Assembly (NCBI GenBank): GCA_018240985.1
Contig: JAFEER010000107.1
Location: 1 to 34,089, forward strand
From: Pseudomonadota bacterium
GTDB taxonomy: Bacteria > Pseudomonadota > Gammaproteobacteria > Burkholderiales > Burkholderiaceae_C
DNA length: 34,089 nucleotides
Direction of reading: 5' to 3'
Shown: in pieces, positions 25,339 to 34,089 of the stretch
Position numbering within the stretch: position 1 is the stretch's first letter
How the letters are laid out: each line of letters starts with the position of its first letter
Notes under the pieces: model-generated
The model's input: the letters and a program-made list of their open reading frames with translations, nothing else
The model's database searches: none
What the model was told of the DNA's origin: nothing
Program-made: the position numbers and the translations under genes

Positions 25339-25926
25339 GTGACATTGCAGCAAATCGTTGAACAAACCGTGGCCGGGTTGGGCTATGACCTGGTGGAGAT
25401 TGAGCGCTCCGCAGGGGGGCTGCTGCGCATCACGATCGACCTGGTGTGGACTGCTCCCGCAGCCGATGCCGACTTGCCTCCGGTGGAGCAATTCATCACC
25501 GTCGAGGACTGCGAAAAGGTAACGCGTCAGCTGCAGTACGCCCTGGAGGTCGAAGGTGTGGACTACAAGCGCCTGGAGGTGTCCTCGCCCGGCATTGACC
25601 GGCCGCTGCGCAACGAGAGCGATTTCGCGCGCTTTGAGGGCGAGGTGATCGACATCACCCTGAAGGAGCCCATGGGTGCTGCGGCAGGCGGGCAGGTGGC
25701 GGCCAATCGCAAGAAATTTCGCGGCACGCTGGAGCGCGTGGAAGCTGGCTGGCAGATCGTCTGGAGCGATGCGCCGCCCGTCAAGCCGGGCCAGCGTGTA
25801 AGCAAAAAGCGTGTGCCGGCGCCGCTGCAGGCGCTGGGCTTCACGCTGGACGAGTTGCGCGAGGCGCGGCTCGCGCCCATCGTGGACTTCAAGGGGCGTG
25901 GCGCCCAGCCCGGTTCCGCAGACTGA
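25339..25926 (+). CDS. rimP: ribosome maturation factor RimP
   Basis: Small-subunit (30S) assembly factor of 195 residues, two domains. The N-terminal alpha/beta domain (about 1-90) has VAGLGYDLVEIERS and, in its second half, LEVSSPGIDRPLRNESDFARF, the strongest family signature. The SH3-like C-terminal domain follows. The start is GTG at 25339, giving MTLQQIVEQ; an in-frame ATG at 25285 is possible but would add 18 atypical residues. First gene of the rimP-nusA-infB-rbfA-truB operon. Confidence 0.93.
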   Translation: MTLQQIVEQTVAGLGYDLVEIERSAGGLLRITIDLVWTAPAADADLPPVEQFITVEDCEKVTRQLQYALEVEGVDYKRLEVSSPGIDRPLRNESDFARFEGEVIDITLKEPMGAAAGGQVAANRKKFRGTLERVEAGWQIVWSDAPPVKPGQRVSKKRVPAPLQALGFTLDELREARLAPIVDFKGRGAQPGSAD

Positions 25927-25995
25927 GTTTTTACGCATTGGGGTCTGGTACCGAGGTGCCGCCCGCCAGGGATTAAGAAGCAGGAGAGTCGTCGC

Positions 25996-27480
25996 ATGAA
26001 TCGCGAACTGTTGATGTTGGTAGAGGCTATTTCACGCGAAAAGAACGTGGAGCACGATGTAGTCCTGGGCGCCGTGGAATCGGCATTGGCACAGGCCACG
26101 AAAAAGCTCTACCAGGGCGAGGTGGACATTCGCGTGTCCATTGATCGCGACAGTGGTGAGTACGAAACCTTCCGCCGCTGGCTGGTGGTGCCCGACGACG
26201 CGGGCCTGCAAAACCCCGATGCCGAGGAATTGCTCATGGATGCGCGCGATCGGATCGCCGACATCGAGGTGGGCGAATACATCGAAGAGCAGGTCGAGTC
26301 CGTGCCGATCGGGCGCATTGGCGCCATGGCGGCCAAGCAGGTCATCCTGCAAAAGATCCGCGACGCCGAGCGCGAGATGCTGCTGAGCGACTTCATGAGC
26401 CGTGGCGAGAAGATCTTCACCGGTACCGTCAAGCGCATGGACAAGGGCGACCTGATTGTCGAGTCCGGCCGCGTGGAGGGTCGTCTGCGCCGCGGCGAAA
26501 CTATTCCGAAGGAAAACCTGCGCAACGGCGACCGCGTGCGCGCCATGATCATGGACGTGGACTTGACGCTGCGCGGCGCGCCCATCATCCTGTCGCGCTC
26601 GGCGCCCGAGTTCATGATCGAGCTGTTTCGCAACGAAGTGCCCGAAATCGAGCAGGGCCTGTTGGAGATCAAGAGCTGCGCGCGCGACGCTGGCAGCCGC
26701 GCCAAGATTGCCGTGCTCTCGCACGACAAGCGCGTCGATCCCATCGGCACCTGCGTCGGCGTGCGCGGCACGCGCGTGAACGCGGTGACCAATGAGCTCG
26801 CCGGTGAGCGCGTGGACATCGTGCTGTGGTCTGACGATCCGGCGCAGTTCGTCATCGGTGCGCTGGCTCCGGCCAATGTGTCCTCCATCGTCGTGGATGA
26901 GGAAAAGCACGCCATGGACGTGGTGGTGGACGAGGAGAACCTGGCCATCGCCATTGGCCGCGGCGGCCAGAACGTGCGCCTGGCATCAGACCTCACGGGC
27001 TGGAAGATCAACATCATGGACGCGGCTGAAAGCGCACAAAAGCAAGCCGACGAGAGCAATGCTGCGCGCCGCCTGTTCATGGAAAAGCTGGATGTGGACG
27101 AGGAAATCGCCGACATCCTGATCGCCGAGGGCTTTGAAAGCCTGGAAGAGGTGGCCTATGTGCCGCTGCAGGAAATGCTGGAAATCGAGAGCTTCGACGA
27201 AGACACGGTGAATGAGCTGCGTGCCCGCGCCAAGGATGCGTTGCTGACCATGGAAATCGCCCGCGAAGAAAGCATGGGCTCGGTTTCGCAGGACTTGCGC
27301 GATATGGAAGGCCTGACGCCCGAGCTGATAGCCAAGCTGGCCGCTGGTGGCGTGAACACGCGTGACGACTTGGCCGATTTGGGCCTGGATGAGCTGACCG
27401 AACTGACCGGTCAGTCCACGGACGAAGCCACTGCCTTGATCATGAAGGCGCGTGAGCATTGGTTCACGGGGCAAGAGTAA
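25996..27480 (+). CDS. nusA: transcription termination/antitermination factor NusA
   Basis: RNA polymerase-binding elongation factor of 494 residues with all parts: N-terminal domain (1 to about 125), S1 domain from about 137 ([20 protein letters not shown]), KH1 with GVRGTRV near 254-260, KH2 with GRGGQNVR near 321-328, and two C-terminal helix-hairpin-helix acidic repeats (about 365-425 and 435-494). The two-repeat tail is the form seen in Beta- and Gammaproteobacteria. AGGAG precedes the ATG. NusA strengthens pausing and hairpin-dependent termination, so the terminator in its own leader is a plausible autoregulatory site. Confidence 0.97.
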   Translation: MNRELLMLVEAISREKNVEHDVVLGAVESALAQATKKLYQGEVDIRVSIDRDSGEYETFRRWLVVPDDAGLQNPDAEELLMDARDRIADIEVGEYIEEQVESVPIGRIGAMAAKQVILQKIRDAEREMLLSDFMSRGEKIFTGTVKRMDKGDLIVESGRVEGRLRRGETIPKENLRNGDRVRAMIMDVDLTLRGAPIILSRSAPEFMIELFRNEVPEIEQGLLEIKSCARDAGSRAKIAVLSHDKRVDPIGTCVGVRGTRVNAVTNELAGERVDIVLWSDDPAQFVIGALAPANVSSIVVDEEKHAMDVVVDEENLAIAIGRGGQNVRLASDLTGWKINIMDAAESAQKQADESNAARRLFMEKLDVDEEIADILIAEGFESLEEVAYVPLQEMLEIESFDEDTVNELRARAKDALLTMEIAREESMGSVSQDLRDMEGLTPELIAKLAAGGVNTRDDLADLGLDELTELTGQSTDEATALIMKAREHWFTGQE

Positions 27481-27504
27481 CGGTCAGGGAGGTACGAACA
27501 GAAT

Positions 27505-30336
27505 ATGTCGAGTAACACTGTCGCCGAGTTCGCTGCAGAACTCAAAAAATCGCCCGAAACCCTGCTGGATCAGCTCCAATCCGCCGGCGTTGGCAAGGCC
27601 TTGTCCTCTGATTTGCTCAACGAGGCCGACAAGCAAAAACTGCTGGCCTATCTGCAGGCCACGCATGGCACAGGGGGCGATCGCAAGAAGATCACCCTGG
27701 TGAAAAAGTCCACCAGCGAGATCAAGCAGGCCGATGCCACGGGCAAGGCGCGTACGATCCAGGTTGAAGTGCGCAAGAAGCGCACCTTCGTCAAGCGCGA
27801 CGAGGGCCCGGATGTGGCCCCCGATCCTGCCGCAGTGGCACGCCTGGCCCAGGAGCAGGAACTGGCCCGCCGCGAGGAGGATGCGCGCCGCCAGGCCGAG
27901 CTGATCAGTCGCCAGGAGGAGGAGCTGGCGCAGTCGCGTGCCGAGCGCGAAGCGCGCGAACAACGCGAGCGCGAAGCCGAGGAGCGCGCTGCCGCCTATG
28001 CTGCCGAGCAGGCGCAGAAGAAGGCCGACGAGCGCGCCGAGCGCAAGGAGGCCAAGGAGCAGGCCGTGGCTGACGCCGAGGCCCGCGCCCAGGCGCAGGC
28101 CGAGGCGCGCGCCAAGGCCGAGGAAGAATCCAAGGCGCGTGCGGCCGAAGAGGCGGCGCGTGCCGTCGATCTGGACGAACGCCGCCGCAAGGCCTTGGCC
28201 GAGGCCGAGGCGATTCGCGCCATGATGGCCGCACCCAAGAAGGTGCTCGTGGCCAAGAAGCCCGAAGAGCCCAAGCCTGCTGCCAAGGGCGCCGATGCCA
28301 AGGACGCCAAGGACGCGAAGAAGGGCACGCTGCACAAGCCCGCTGCTGGCGCGGGTGCCGGCGCGCGCGCAGCTGCGCCGGCCGCGCCCGGTGCCGGCAA
28401 GGAAGTGAAGTCGGCCAAGCTGTCCTCCAGCTGGGCCAACGATTCGACCAAGAAAAAGGAAATCAAGACCCGCGGCGACAGCACCGGTGGTGTCGGGCGT
28501 GGCAATTGGCGCTCCGGCCCCAAGGGCCGCCGCGGCAATGACCGTGATGAGCGCCACCAGCAGGCGCAGGCCGAGTTCCGTGCCATCGAGGTGCATGTGC
28601 CCGAGACCATCACCGTGGCCGAGCTGGCGCACAAGATGGCCATCAAGGCGTCCGAAGTGATCAAGGCGCTCATGAAGATGGGCCAGATGGTCACCATCAA
28701 CCAGCCGCTGGATCAGGACACGGCCATGATCGTGGTCGAGGAAATGGGCCACAAGGCAGTGGTTGCCGCGCTGGACGACCCGGAAGCCTTCACCGCCGAG
28801 GAAGTCTCCGGCCAGCAGGCCGAGGCGCTGCCGCGCGCTCCGGTGGTCACCGTCATGGGCCACGTAGACCACGGCAAGACCTCGTTGCTGGACTACATCC
28901 GGCGCTCGCGCGTTGCGGTGGGCGAGGCCGGCGGCATCACGCAGCATATCGGCGCTTACCACGTTGATACGCCGCGCGGCATGATCACCTTTCTGGACAC
29001 CCCTGGTCACGAGGCCTTCACGGCCATGCGGGCCCGCGGCGCCCAGGCGACCGACATCGTCATCCTGGTCTGCGCGGCCGACGACGGCGTGATGCCGCAG
29101 ACGCGCGAGGCCATCAAGCACGCCAAGGCGGCGGGTGTCCCCATCGTCGTGGCCATCACCAAGGCCGACAAGCACGAAGCGAACCCCGAGAAGGTCAAGC
29201 AGGAGCTGGTGGCCGAAGAGGTCGTGCCCGAGGAATACGGCGGCGACTCGCCCTTCGTGGCCGTGTCGTCCAAGACCGGCCAGGGCATCGACGCGCTGCT
29301 CGAGCAGGTGCTGCTGCAGGCCGAGGTGCTGGAACTGAAGGCGCCGGTGGACGCCATGGCCAAGGGCCTGGTGATCGAAGGCCAGCTGGACAAGGGCCGC
29401 GGCCCCGTGGCCACGGTGCTGGTGCAGTCGGGCACGCTGAAGGTCGGCGATGTGGTGCTGGCCGGTCAGACCTTTGGCCGTGTGCGCGCCATGGTTGACG
29501 AGAACGGCCAGGCCGCCAAGGAGGCCGGCCCCTCGATTCCCGTGGAAATCCAGGGCCTGTCCGAGGTGCCGCAGGCGGGCGACGAATTCATGGTGATGGC
29601 CGACGAGCGCCGTGCGCGCGAAATCGCCACCTACCGCGCCGGCAAGTTCCGCCACACCAAGCTGGCCAAGCAGCAGGCCGCGAAGATGGAAAACGTGTTC
29701 GCCGAGATGCAGGCGGGCGAGGTGCAGCACCTGCCCATCATCATCAAGGCCGACGCCCAGGGCTCGCAGGAGGCGCTGGCCGCATCCCTGCTCAAGCTCT
29801 CGACCGACGAGGTGCGCGTGCAGCTGGTGTATGCCGGCGTGGGCGGCATCAGCGAGAGCGACGTGAACCTGGCGATCGCCTCCAAGGCGCTGATCATCGG
29901 CTTCAACGTGCGCGCCGACGCCAACGCGCGCAAGCACGCCGAGGCCAACGACGTCCAGCTCAACTACTACAACATCATCTACGACGCCGTGGATGAGTTG
30001 AAGGCGGCCATGTCCGGCATGCTGGCGCCCGAGCAGCGCGAGGAGGCCATCGGCACGGCCGAGATCCGCACCGTGTTCGTGGCCACCAAGATCGGCACCA
30101 TTGCCGGCTCCTATGTCACCTCGGGCCAGGTCACGCGTGGCTGCAAGTTCCGCCTGCTGCGCGACCACGTCGTCATCTACACCGGCGAGGTCGAGTCCGT
30201 GCGCCGTCTCAAGGACGACGTCAAGGAAGTCAAGGAAGGCTTCGAGTGCGGTATCAAGCTGCGCAACTACACCGACATCAAGGAAGGCGACCAGCTCGAA
30301 CTCTTTGAGATCAAGGAAATTGCGCGGACGCTGTAA
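27505..30336 (+). CDS. infB: translation initiation factor IF-2
   Basis: GTPase that brings initiator tRNA to the 30S subunit; 943 residues, full length. An IF2_N domain (1-55) is followed by a long charged, Ala-rich coiled-coil linker (about 110-310) and a second IF2_N-like segment near 360-415. The G domain has G1 GHVDHGKT at 452-459, DTPGH at 498-502 and a G4 motif T552-K-A-D555, where many IF2 proteins have NKxD. Domains II-IV run to the C-terminus, including [12 protein letters not shown] near 747-758. GGGAGGT lies just upstream of the ATG, and the gene is 24 bp after nusA. Confidence 0.97.
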   Translation: MSSNTVAEFAAELKKSPETLLDQLQSAGVGKALSSDLLNEADKQKLLAYLQATHGTGGDRKKITLVKKSTSEIKQADATGKARTIQVEVRKKRTFVKRDEGPDVAPDPAAVARLAQEQELARREEDARRQAELISRQEEELAQSRAEREAREQREREAEERAAAYAAEQAQKKADERAERKEAKEQAVADAEARAQAQAEARAKAEEESKARAAEEAARAVDLDERRRKALAEAEAIRAMMAAPKKVLVAKKPEEPKPAAKGADAKDAKDAKKGTLHKPAAGAGAGARAAAPAAPGAGKEVKSAKLSSSWANDSTKKKEIKTRGDSTGGVGRGNWRSGPKGRRGNDRDERHQQAQAEFRAIEVHVPETITVAELAHKMAIKASEVIKALMKMGQMVTINQPLDQDTAMIVVEEMGHKAVVAALDDPEAFTAEEVSGQQAEALPRAPVVTVMGHVDHGKTSLLDYIRRSRVAVGEAGGITQHIGAYHVDTPRGMITFLDTPGHEAFTAMRARGAQATDIVILVCAADDGVMPQTREAIKHAKAAGVPIVVAITKADKHEANPEKVKQELVAEEVVPEEYGGDSPFVAVSSKTGQGIDALLEQVLLQAEVLELKAPVDAMAKGLVIEGQLDKGRGPVATVLVQSGTLKVGDVVLAGQTFGRVRAMVDENGQAAKEAGPSIPVEIQGLSEVPQAGDEFMVMADERRAREIATYRAGKFRHTKLAKQQAAKMENVFAEMQAGEVQHLPIIIKADAQGSQEALAASLLKLSTDEVRVQLVYAGVGGISESDVNLAIASKALIIGFNVRADANARKHAEANDVQLNYYNIIYDAVDELKAAMSGMLAPEQREEAIGTAEIRTVFVATKIGTIAGSYVTSGQVTRGCKFRLLRDHVVIYTGEVESVRRLKDDVKEVKEGFECGIKLRNYTDIKEGDQLELFEIKEIARTL

Positions 30337-30339
30337 GCC

Positions 30340-30717
30340 ATGGCTGCCAAGAAATCCTCCACGCCCAACCGCGGCTTCAAGGTCGCGGATCAGATCCAGC
30401 GCGACCTGGCCGAGCTGATCCGCGACCTCAAGGATCCGCGCATCGGCATGGTCACGCTGCAGGCGGTGGAGGTCACGCCCGACTACGCGCACGCCAAGGT
30501 GTTCTTCAGCGTGCTCGTGGGCGACGGCGCGGCCACGCAGGAGGCGCTGACCCAGGCCGCGGGCTTTCTGCGCAACGGCCTGTTCAAGCGCCTGCACATC
30601 CACACCGTGCCCACGCTGCACTTCGTGTTCGACCGCACCACCGAGCGCGCGTCGGACATGAATGCGCTGATCGCGCGCGCCGTGGCCTCGCGTTCAAAGG
30701 ACGACGACGCAGCATGA
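30340..30717 (+). CDS. rbfA: ribosome-binding factor A
   Basis: Late 30S maturation factor of 125 residues with a KH-like fold; it binds near helix 1 of 16S rRNA. Typical segments are [20 protein letters not shown] near 15-34, [17 protein letters not shown] and the C-terminal [19 protein letters not shown]. It starts 3 bp after the infB stop and overlaps truB by 4 bp (ATGA), showing tight translational coupling. Confidence 0.95.
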   Translation: MAAKKSSTPNRGFKVADQIQRDLAELIRDLKDPRIGMVTLQAVEVTPDYAHAKVFFSVLVGDGAATQEALTQAAGFLRNGLFKRLHIHTVPTLHFVFDRTTERASDMNALIARAVASRSKDDDAA

Positions 30718-31685
30718 CGGCACGCGCTCCCCGCATCCGGGTGCAGCGGCGCCCGGTGCACGGAGTGCTGCTGCTCGACAAACCCCTGGGCCTGTCCAGC
30801 AACGACGCCTTGCAAAAGGTGAAGTGGCTGATGCGCGCCGAAAAGGCCGGCCACACTGGCACGCTGGATCCGCTGGCCAGCGGCGTGCTGCCGCTGTGCT
30901 TTGGCGCGGCCACCAAGTTCAGCCAGCTGCAGCTGGATGCCCCCAAGACCTATGAGGCGATGGCGCTGCTGGGCGTGACCACGAGCACCGGCGACGCGGA
31001 AGGCGAGGTGCTGGCGCGCCGCGACGTTGACCCGGCCTTGCTCGCACCCGAGCGCCTGGCCGAGTTGCAGGCGCAATTCACCGGCCCGATACGTCAGGTG
31101 CCGCCCATGCACAGCGCGCTGAAAAAAGATGGCAGGGCGCTGTACGAATATGCGCGTGCCGGCATCGCCGTGGAGCGCGAGCCGCGCGCGGTCACGATTC
31201 ATGCGCTGGAATTGGCTCTAACGCAGACAGAACAAGCGCAAGCAGCTATCAAAATAACGGTGACCTGCAGCAAGGGCACCTACATCCGCACCCTGGGTGA
31301 GGACATCGGCGCGGCGCTGGGCTGCGGCGCGCACCTCACGTTTCTGCGCCGCACCGACACCGGCGGCCTGGGCGTGCAAGGCTGCGTCACGCTGGCCGCG
31401 CTGGAGGCCATGGATGAGCCCGCGCGCCTGGCCTGCGTGCGGCCGGTGGAGACGCTGCTGGAGCAGCACCAGCGCGTCATGCTGGACGAGGACAATGCCG
31501 CCCGTTTTCTGTCCGGCCTGCGCCGGCGCGGGCCCTGGGCCGATGCGCCGGCCGTGGCCGTGTACGGCCTGCGCCCGCCGGCGCTGCTGGGCGTGGCCCA
31601 TGTGGCGGGCGGCGAGCTGATCCCGGATCGGCTGCTGAGTCCGATCGAAATTCAACAAATATTGGAAGGTGGGCCGCGCGCCTAG
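30714..31685 (+). CDS. truB: tRNA pseudouridine-55 synthase
   Basis: Makes pseudouridine 55 in the T-loop of elongator tRNAs; 323 residues. The catalytic aspartate is D52 in [15 protein letters not shown], and [17 protein letters not shown] opens the fold. [19 protein letters not shown], shared across the family, comes after a variable loop. A C-terminal PUA-like domain follows. Bases 31211-31257, encoding about residues 166-181 ([13 protein letters not shown]), match a genome repeat rather than ordinary coding sequence and fall in the variable loop just before the conserved CSKGTYIR strand. The frame is kept, so the enzyme is probably active. Confidence 0.95.
   Translation: MTARAPRIRVQRRPVHGVLLLDKPLGLSSNDALQKVKWLMRAEKAGHTGTLDPLASGVLPLCFGAATKFSQLQLDAPKTYEAMALLGVTTSTGDAEGEVLARRDVDPALLAPERLAELQAQFTGPIRQVPPMHSALKKDGRALYEYARAGIAVEREPRAVTIHALELALTQTEQAQAAIKITVTCSKGTYIRTLGEDIGAALGCGAHLTFLRRTDTGGLGVQGCVTLAALEAMDEPARLACVRPVETLLEQHQRVMLDEDNAARFLSGLRRRGPWADAPAVAVYGLRPPALLGVAHVAGGELIPDRLLSPIEIQQILEGGPRA
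31211..31257. repeat. AGCTATCAAAA-type repeat fragment inside truB
   Basis: GGCTCTAACGCAGACAGAAC followed by AAGCGCAAGCAGCTATCAAA is read in frame within truB. The AAGCGCAAGCAGCTAT part is the complement of the ATAGCTGCTTGTGCTT arm at 5103-5118 with one difference, and AGCTATCAAA also occurs at 9049-9057 beside aroC. Confidence 0.55.
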
Positions 31686-31711
31686 AACGCGGCATTTTGG
31701 AACCCAACGCT

Positions 31712-33541
31712 ATGAGCAAACAAATCCGCAACATCGCCATCATCGCCCACGTCGACCATGGCAAGACCACCATGGTAGACCAGCTGCTGCGCCAGTCCGG
31801 CACCTTTGCAGCGCACGAAAAGGTCGTGGACACGGTGATGGACAGCAACGCCATCGAGCGCGAGCGCGGCATCACCATCCTGGCCAAGAACTGCGCCGTG
31901 AGCTGGCAGGACACGCACATCAACATCCTGGATACGCCCGGCCACGCCGACTTTGGCGGCGAGGTGGAGCGGGCGCTGTCGATGGTGGACGGCGTGGTGC
32001 TGCTCATCGACGCGCAGGAAGGCCCCATGCCGCAGACGCGCTTCGTGACCAAGAAGGCGCTGGCGCTGGGTTTGAAGCCCATCGTCGTGGTGAACAAGGT
32101 GGACAAGCCCGGCGCGCGCCCCGACTATGTGGTGAACGCCGCCTTCGACCTGTTCGACAAGCTGGGCGCCACCGAAGAGCAGCTGGACTTTCCCGTGGTC
32201 TACGCCTCGGGCATCAACGGCTGGAGCGCACTGGAGCAGGGCGCGCCGGGCGAACAATGGGGCCCCGACATGTCGGCCCTGTTCGACACCGTCCTCAAGC
32301 ATGTGCCCGCCGTCAAGGGTGATCCGCATGCCCCGGTGCAGATGCAGGTGTCGGCGCTGGACTATTCCACCTTCGTGGGCCGTATCGGCGTGGGCCGCAT
32401 CACCCAGGGCACGCTCAAGGCAGGCCAGGACGTGCTGGTCATGGCCGGACCCGATGGCGCCAGCTACAAGGGCCGCATCAACCAGATCCATCAGTTCCAG
32501 GGCCTGGATCGCGTGCAGGTGAGCGAGGCCGGCCCGTCCGAGATCGTGCTCATCAACGGCATCGAGAACGTGGGCATCGGCGAGACCATCACCGACCCGG
32601 CCAACCCGCAGCCGCTGCCGATGCTGAAGATCGACGAGCCGACGCTGACCATGAACTTCTGCGTCAACACCAGCCCGCTGGCCGGGCGCGAGGGCAAGTT
32701 CGTCACCAGCCGCCAGATCTGGGATCGGCTGCAGAAGGAGCTGCGTTCCAACGTGGCGCTGCGCGTCAAGGAGACCGACGAGGACGGCATTTTTGAAGTC
32801 GCCGGCCGGGGCGAGCTGCACCTGACCATCCTGCTGGAAGAAATGCGCCGCGAAGGCTACGAGCTGGCCGTCTCCAAGCCGCGCGTGGTGTTCAAGGACA
32901 TCGATGGCGAGCGCTGCGAGCCCATCGAGCTGGTGACGGCCGACATCGAGGAAGGCCACCAGGGCGGCGTGATGCAGGCGCTGGGCGAGCGCAAGGGCGA
33001 GTTGGTGAACATGGAGCCGGACGGCCGCGGCCGCGTGCGCCTGGAATACCGCATCCCGGCGCGTGGCCTGATCGGTTTCACCAACGAATTCCTGAACCTG
33101 ACCCGCGGTTCGGGCCTGATCAGCAACATTTTTGATAGCTACGAGCCGCACAAGGGTGAGATTGGCGGGCGCAAGAACGGCGTGCTGATCTCCATGGACG
33201 ACGGCGAGATCTTCACCTATGCCCTGGGCAAGCTCGACGACCGCGGCCGCATGTTCGTGAAGGCCGGCGACCCGGTGTACGAGGGCATGATCGTCGGCGT
33301 GCACAACCGCGACAACGACCTCGTCGTCAACGCCACGCGCACCAAGCAGCTGACCAACTTCCGCGTCAGCGGCAAGGAAGACGCCATCAAGATCACGCCG
33401 CCTATCGACCTGACGCTGGAATATGGCGTGGAGTTCATCGAGGACGATGAACTGGTCGAGATCACGCCCAAGAGCATCCGCCTGCGCAAGCGCCACCTCA
33501 AGGAACATGACCGCAAGCGCGCCTCGCGTGAAGGCGCGTGA
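31712..33541 (+). CDS. typA: translational GTPase TypA/BipA
   Basis: Ribosome-binding GTPase of the EF-G family, 609 residues, involved in 50S assembly and stress or cold adaptation. G1 AHVDHGKTT is at 12-20, the switch I region ends [22 protein letters not shown] starts at D74, and NKVD is at 128-131. Domain II, an EF-G-like domain III, domain V ([16 protein letters not shown]) and the BipA-specific C-terminal domain ([18 protein letters not shown]) follow. ATG 31712 gives the usual [10 protein letters not shown]; a TTG at 31697 is in frame but unlikely. It lies 26 bp after truB and may share its transcript. A repeat-derived terminator follows. Confidence 0.96.
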   Translation: MSKQIRNIAIIAHVDHGKTTMVDQLLRQSGTFAAHEKVVDTVMDSNAIERERGITILAKNCAVSWQDTHINILDTPGHADFGGEVERALSMVDGVVLLIDAQEGPMPQTRFVTKKALALGLKPIVVVNKVDKPGARPDYVVNAAFDLFDKLGATEEQLDFPVVYASGINGWSALEQGAPGEQWGPDMSALFDTVLKHVPAVKGDPHAPVQMQVSALDYSTFVGRIGVGRITQGTLKAGQDVLVMAGPDGASYKGRINQIHQFQGLDRVQVSEAGPSEIVLINGIENVGIGETITDPANPQPLPMLKIDEPTLTMNFCVNTSPLAGREGKFVTSRQIWDRLQKELRSNVALRVKETDEDGIFEVAGRGELHLTILLEEMRREGYELAVSKPRVVFKDIDGERCEPIELVTADIEEGHQGGVMQALGERKGELVNMEPDGRGRVRLEYRIPARGLIGFTNEFLNLTRGSGLISNIFDSYEPHKGEIGGRKNGVLISMDDGEIFTYALGKLDDRGRMFVKAGDPVYEGMIVGVHNRDNDLVVNATRTKQLTNFRVSGKEDAIKITPPIDLTLEYGVEFIEDDELVEITPKSIRLRKRHLKEHDRKRASREGA

Positions 33542-33610
33542 TAGCATTGGCTAGCCCCTTGTTTTGATAGCTATAAACGCCTGCTGGCTTTAGGCTGCAG
33601 GCGTTTTTTT
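33541..33610 (+). terminator. repeat-associated intrinsic terminator after typA
   Basis: AAACGCCTGC (33575-33584) pairs with GCAGGCGTTT (33597-33606), and the run of seven Ts starts within the stem end (33604-33610). The left part contains TTTTGATAGCTATAAA, the core of the repeat family seen elsewhere in the window. It closes the long rimP-to-typA transcription unit. Confidence 0.8.
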
Positions 33611-33653
33611 AATTAGCTGCATGTCTCAGGGAACGCTTGGCATAAATCACCGC

Positions 33654-33720
33654 GTCATTCCGGCGAAGGCCGGAATCTACCGCCGTGACCAGGGCGTGGC
33701 GTCTGGATTCCGGCCTTCGC
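33654..33720. repeat. CCGGAATC inverted-repeat element, cut at its right end
   Basis: GCGAAGGCCGGAATC (33663-33677) and GATTCCGGCCTTCGC (33706-33720) are perfect 15-base complements around a 28-base centre. The left arm is preceded by GTCATTCCG, so a symmetric element should end CGGAATGAC. Instead the sequence switches to TCATAAGCGC, where the IS element appears to start. Confidence 0.7.
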
Positions 33721-33756
33721 TCATAAGCGCTAACTTAATATGAGTATTTGCCGTAT

Positions 33757-33776
33757 CCTTGAGGCTCAACTCAAGG
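33757..33776 (+). promoter_or_regulatory. hairpin just upstream of the transposase start
   Basis: CCTTGAG pairs with CTCAAGG around GCTCAA, ending 10 bases before the transposase ATG. Several IS elements carry such a stem to block translation from outside transcripts; here that role is inference. Confidence 0.5.
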
Positions 33777-33786
33777 CGAGGCGCGA

Positions 33787-34089
33787 ATGGAACAGGATAC
33801 GAAGCAGTCCGAGTTCACTCGGACTGGACTGGGTGAGGACTGGAGCATCATCGAAAGCCTCTTGCCCGAGCACTGGCAAAGTCAGGCGCGCGAACTTGGG
33901 GCATTTCGGCGTGGCCGTGGCATTGCCGATGCACGGGCGCTGTTGCAGGTCATGCTGATCCATTTGGCCGAGGGCTGCGGCCTGCGCGAGACAGCCGCGC
34001 GGGCGGCCCTGGCGGGCATTGCGCAGGTCAGTGACGTGGCGCTCCTGAAGCGGCTACGTTCATGCGGTCTGTGGTTCGAGTGGTTGGCG
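33787..34089 (+). CDS. IS4-family transposase (partial, N-terminal 101 residues)
   Basis: Frame open from ATG 33787 to the window edge, reading MEQDTKQSEFTRTGLGEDWS at its start. The segments WSIIESLLPEHWQSQAR (19-35), LLQVMLIHLAEGCGLRETAA (53-72) and VSDVALLKRLRSCGLWFEWL (81-100) are the helical N-terminal domain typical of IS4-type DDE transposases. The catalytic DDE residues and the YREK motif would lie beyond the window. GAGG precedes the ATG. Whether the copy is intact cannot be judged. Confidence 0.8.
   Translation, partial: MEQDTKQSEFTRTGLGEDWSIIESLLPEHWQSQARELGAFRRGRGIADARALLQVMLIHLAEGCGLRETAARAALAGIAQVSDVALLKRLRSCGLWFEWLA

Larger units (their letters stand above)
33721..34089 (+). 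mobile_element. left part of an IS4-family insertion sequence
   Basis: The sequence after the truncated repeat leads into a transposase gene that runs off the window. The exact left end is inferred from the break in the repeat's symmetry; terminal inverted repeats and target duplication cannot be checked without the right end. Confidence 0.6.

Noticed and set aside
27484-30621. Very long antisense frame (1045 codons) opposite infB and rbfA
   Set aside because: Low-complexity composition driven by the complement of GC-rich codons. IF2 and RbfA on the plus strand are unmistakable.
31682-33547. 621-codon frame antisense to typA
   Set aside because: Same type of shadow; no recognisable motif, and it spans the whole of a well-conserved GTPase gene.

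Overview
The window looks like chromosomal DNA of a GC-rich betaproteobacterium of the order Burkholderiales, most likely family Comamonadaceae (Acidovorax / Alicycliphilus / Diaphorobacter-like). The reasons are the strong G/C bias at third codon positions, the character of the proteins, gene pairs such as glyA-nrdR and rimP-nusA-infB-rbfA-truB-typA, and several copies of a short palindromic repeat with the core AGCTATCAAAA, which I associate with this family. This is inference from the text alone; no database search was run.

Layout. (1) 1-1472, minus: a copper-associated pair, the N-terminal third of an OprC/NosA-type TonB-dependent receptor (cut by the window edge) and a DUF2946 protein. 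(2) 1524-2228, plus: a HAD-family phosphatase whose 3' end overlaps a large P-type cation ATPase (2200-4947, minus). (3) 5148-7255, minus: metY (O-acetylhomoserine sulfhydrylase) translationally coupled to an alpha/beta hydrolase. (4) 7365-9008, plus: a CBS-domain protein and aroC. (5) 9067-10781, minus: glyA-nrdR behind a probable ZTP riboswitch. (6) 11026-11847, minus: a lytic transglycosylase with a strong promoter and a long leader. (7) 12271-12503, plus: an unassigned structured RNA ending in an intrinsic terminator. (8) 12603-19158, plus: a giant AsmA-like DUF748 protein and a DUF349 protein. (9) 19284-19640, minus: two near-identical tRNA-Leu(CAG) genes from a tandem duplication. (10) 19660-25145, plus: RNase R with a probable UUG start, an SDR, two multi-haem cytochromes c and a thioredoxin-like protein. 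(11) 25177-33541, plus: the rimP-nusA-infB-rbfA-truB translation/transcription operon, preceded by a promoter and a very early terminator, followed by typA. (12) 33542-34089: a terminator, an interrupted intergenic repeat and the left part of an IS4-family insertion sequence that runs off the window.

How it fits together. Most of the window is housekeeping: one-carbon and aromatic amino-acid metabolism, methionine synthesis, ribosome and RNA maturation, and envelope biogenesis. The less ordinary content is regulatory and non-coding: the ZTP riboswitch with an enlarged internal arm, the unassigned 230-nt RNA, the attenuator ahead of nusA, an FNR/Anr-like box upstream of the P-type ATPase, a UUG start codon embedded in a divergent tRNA -10 box, and repeat-like tracts that appear to have entered coding sequence (truB). 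I saw no CRISPR array, defence island, integrase or prophage.
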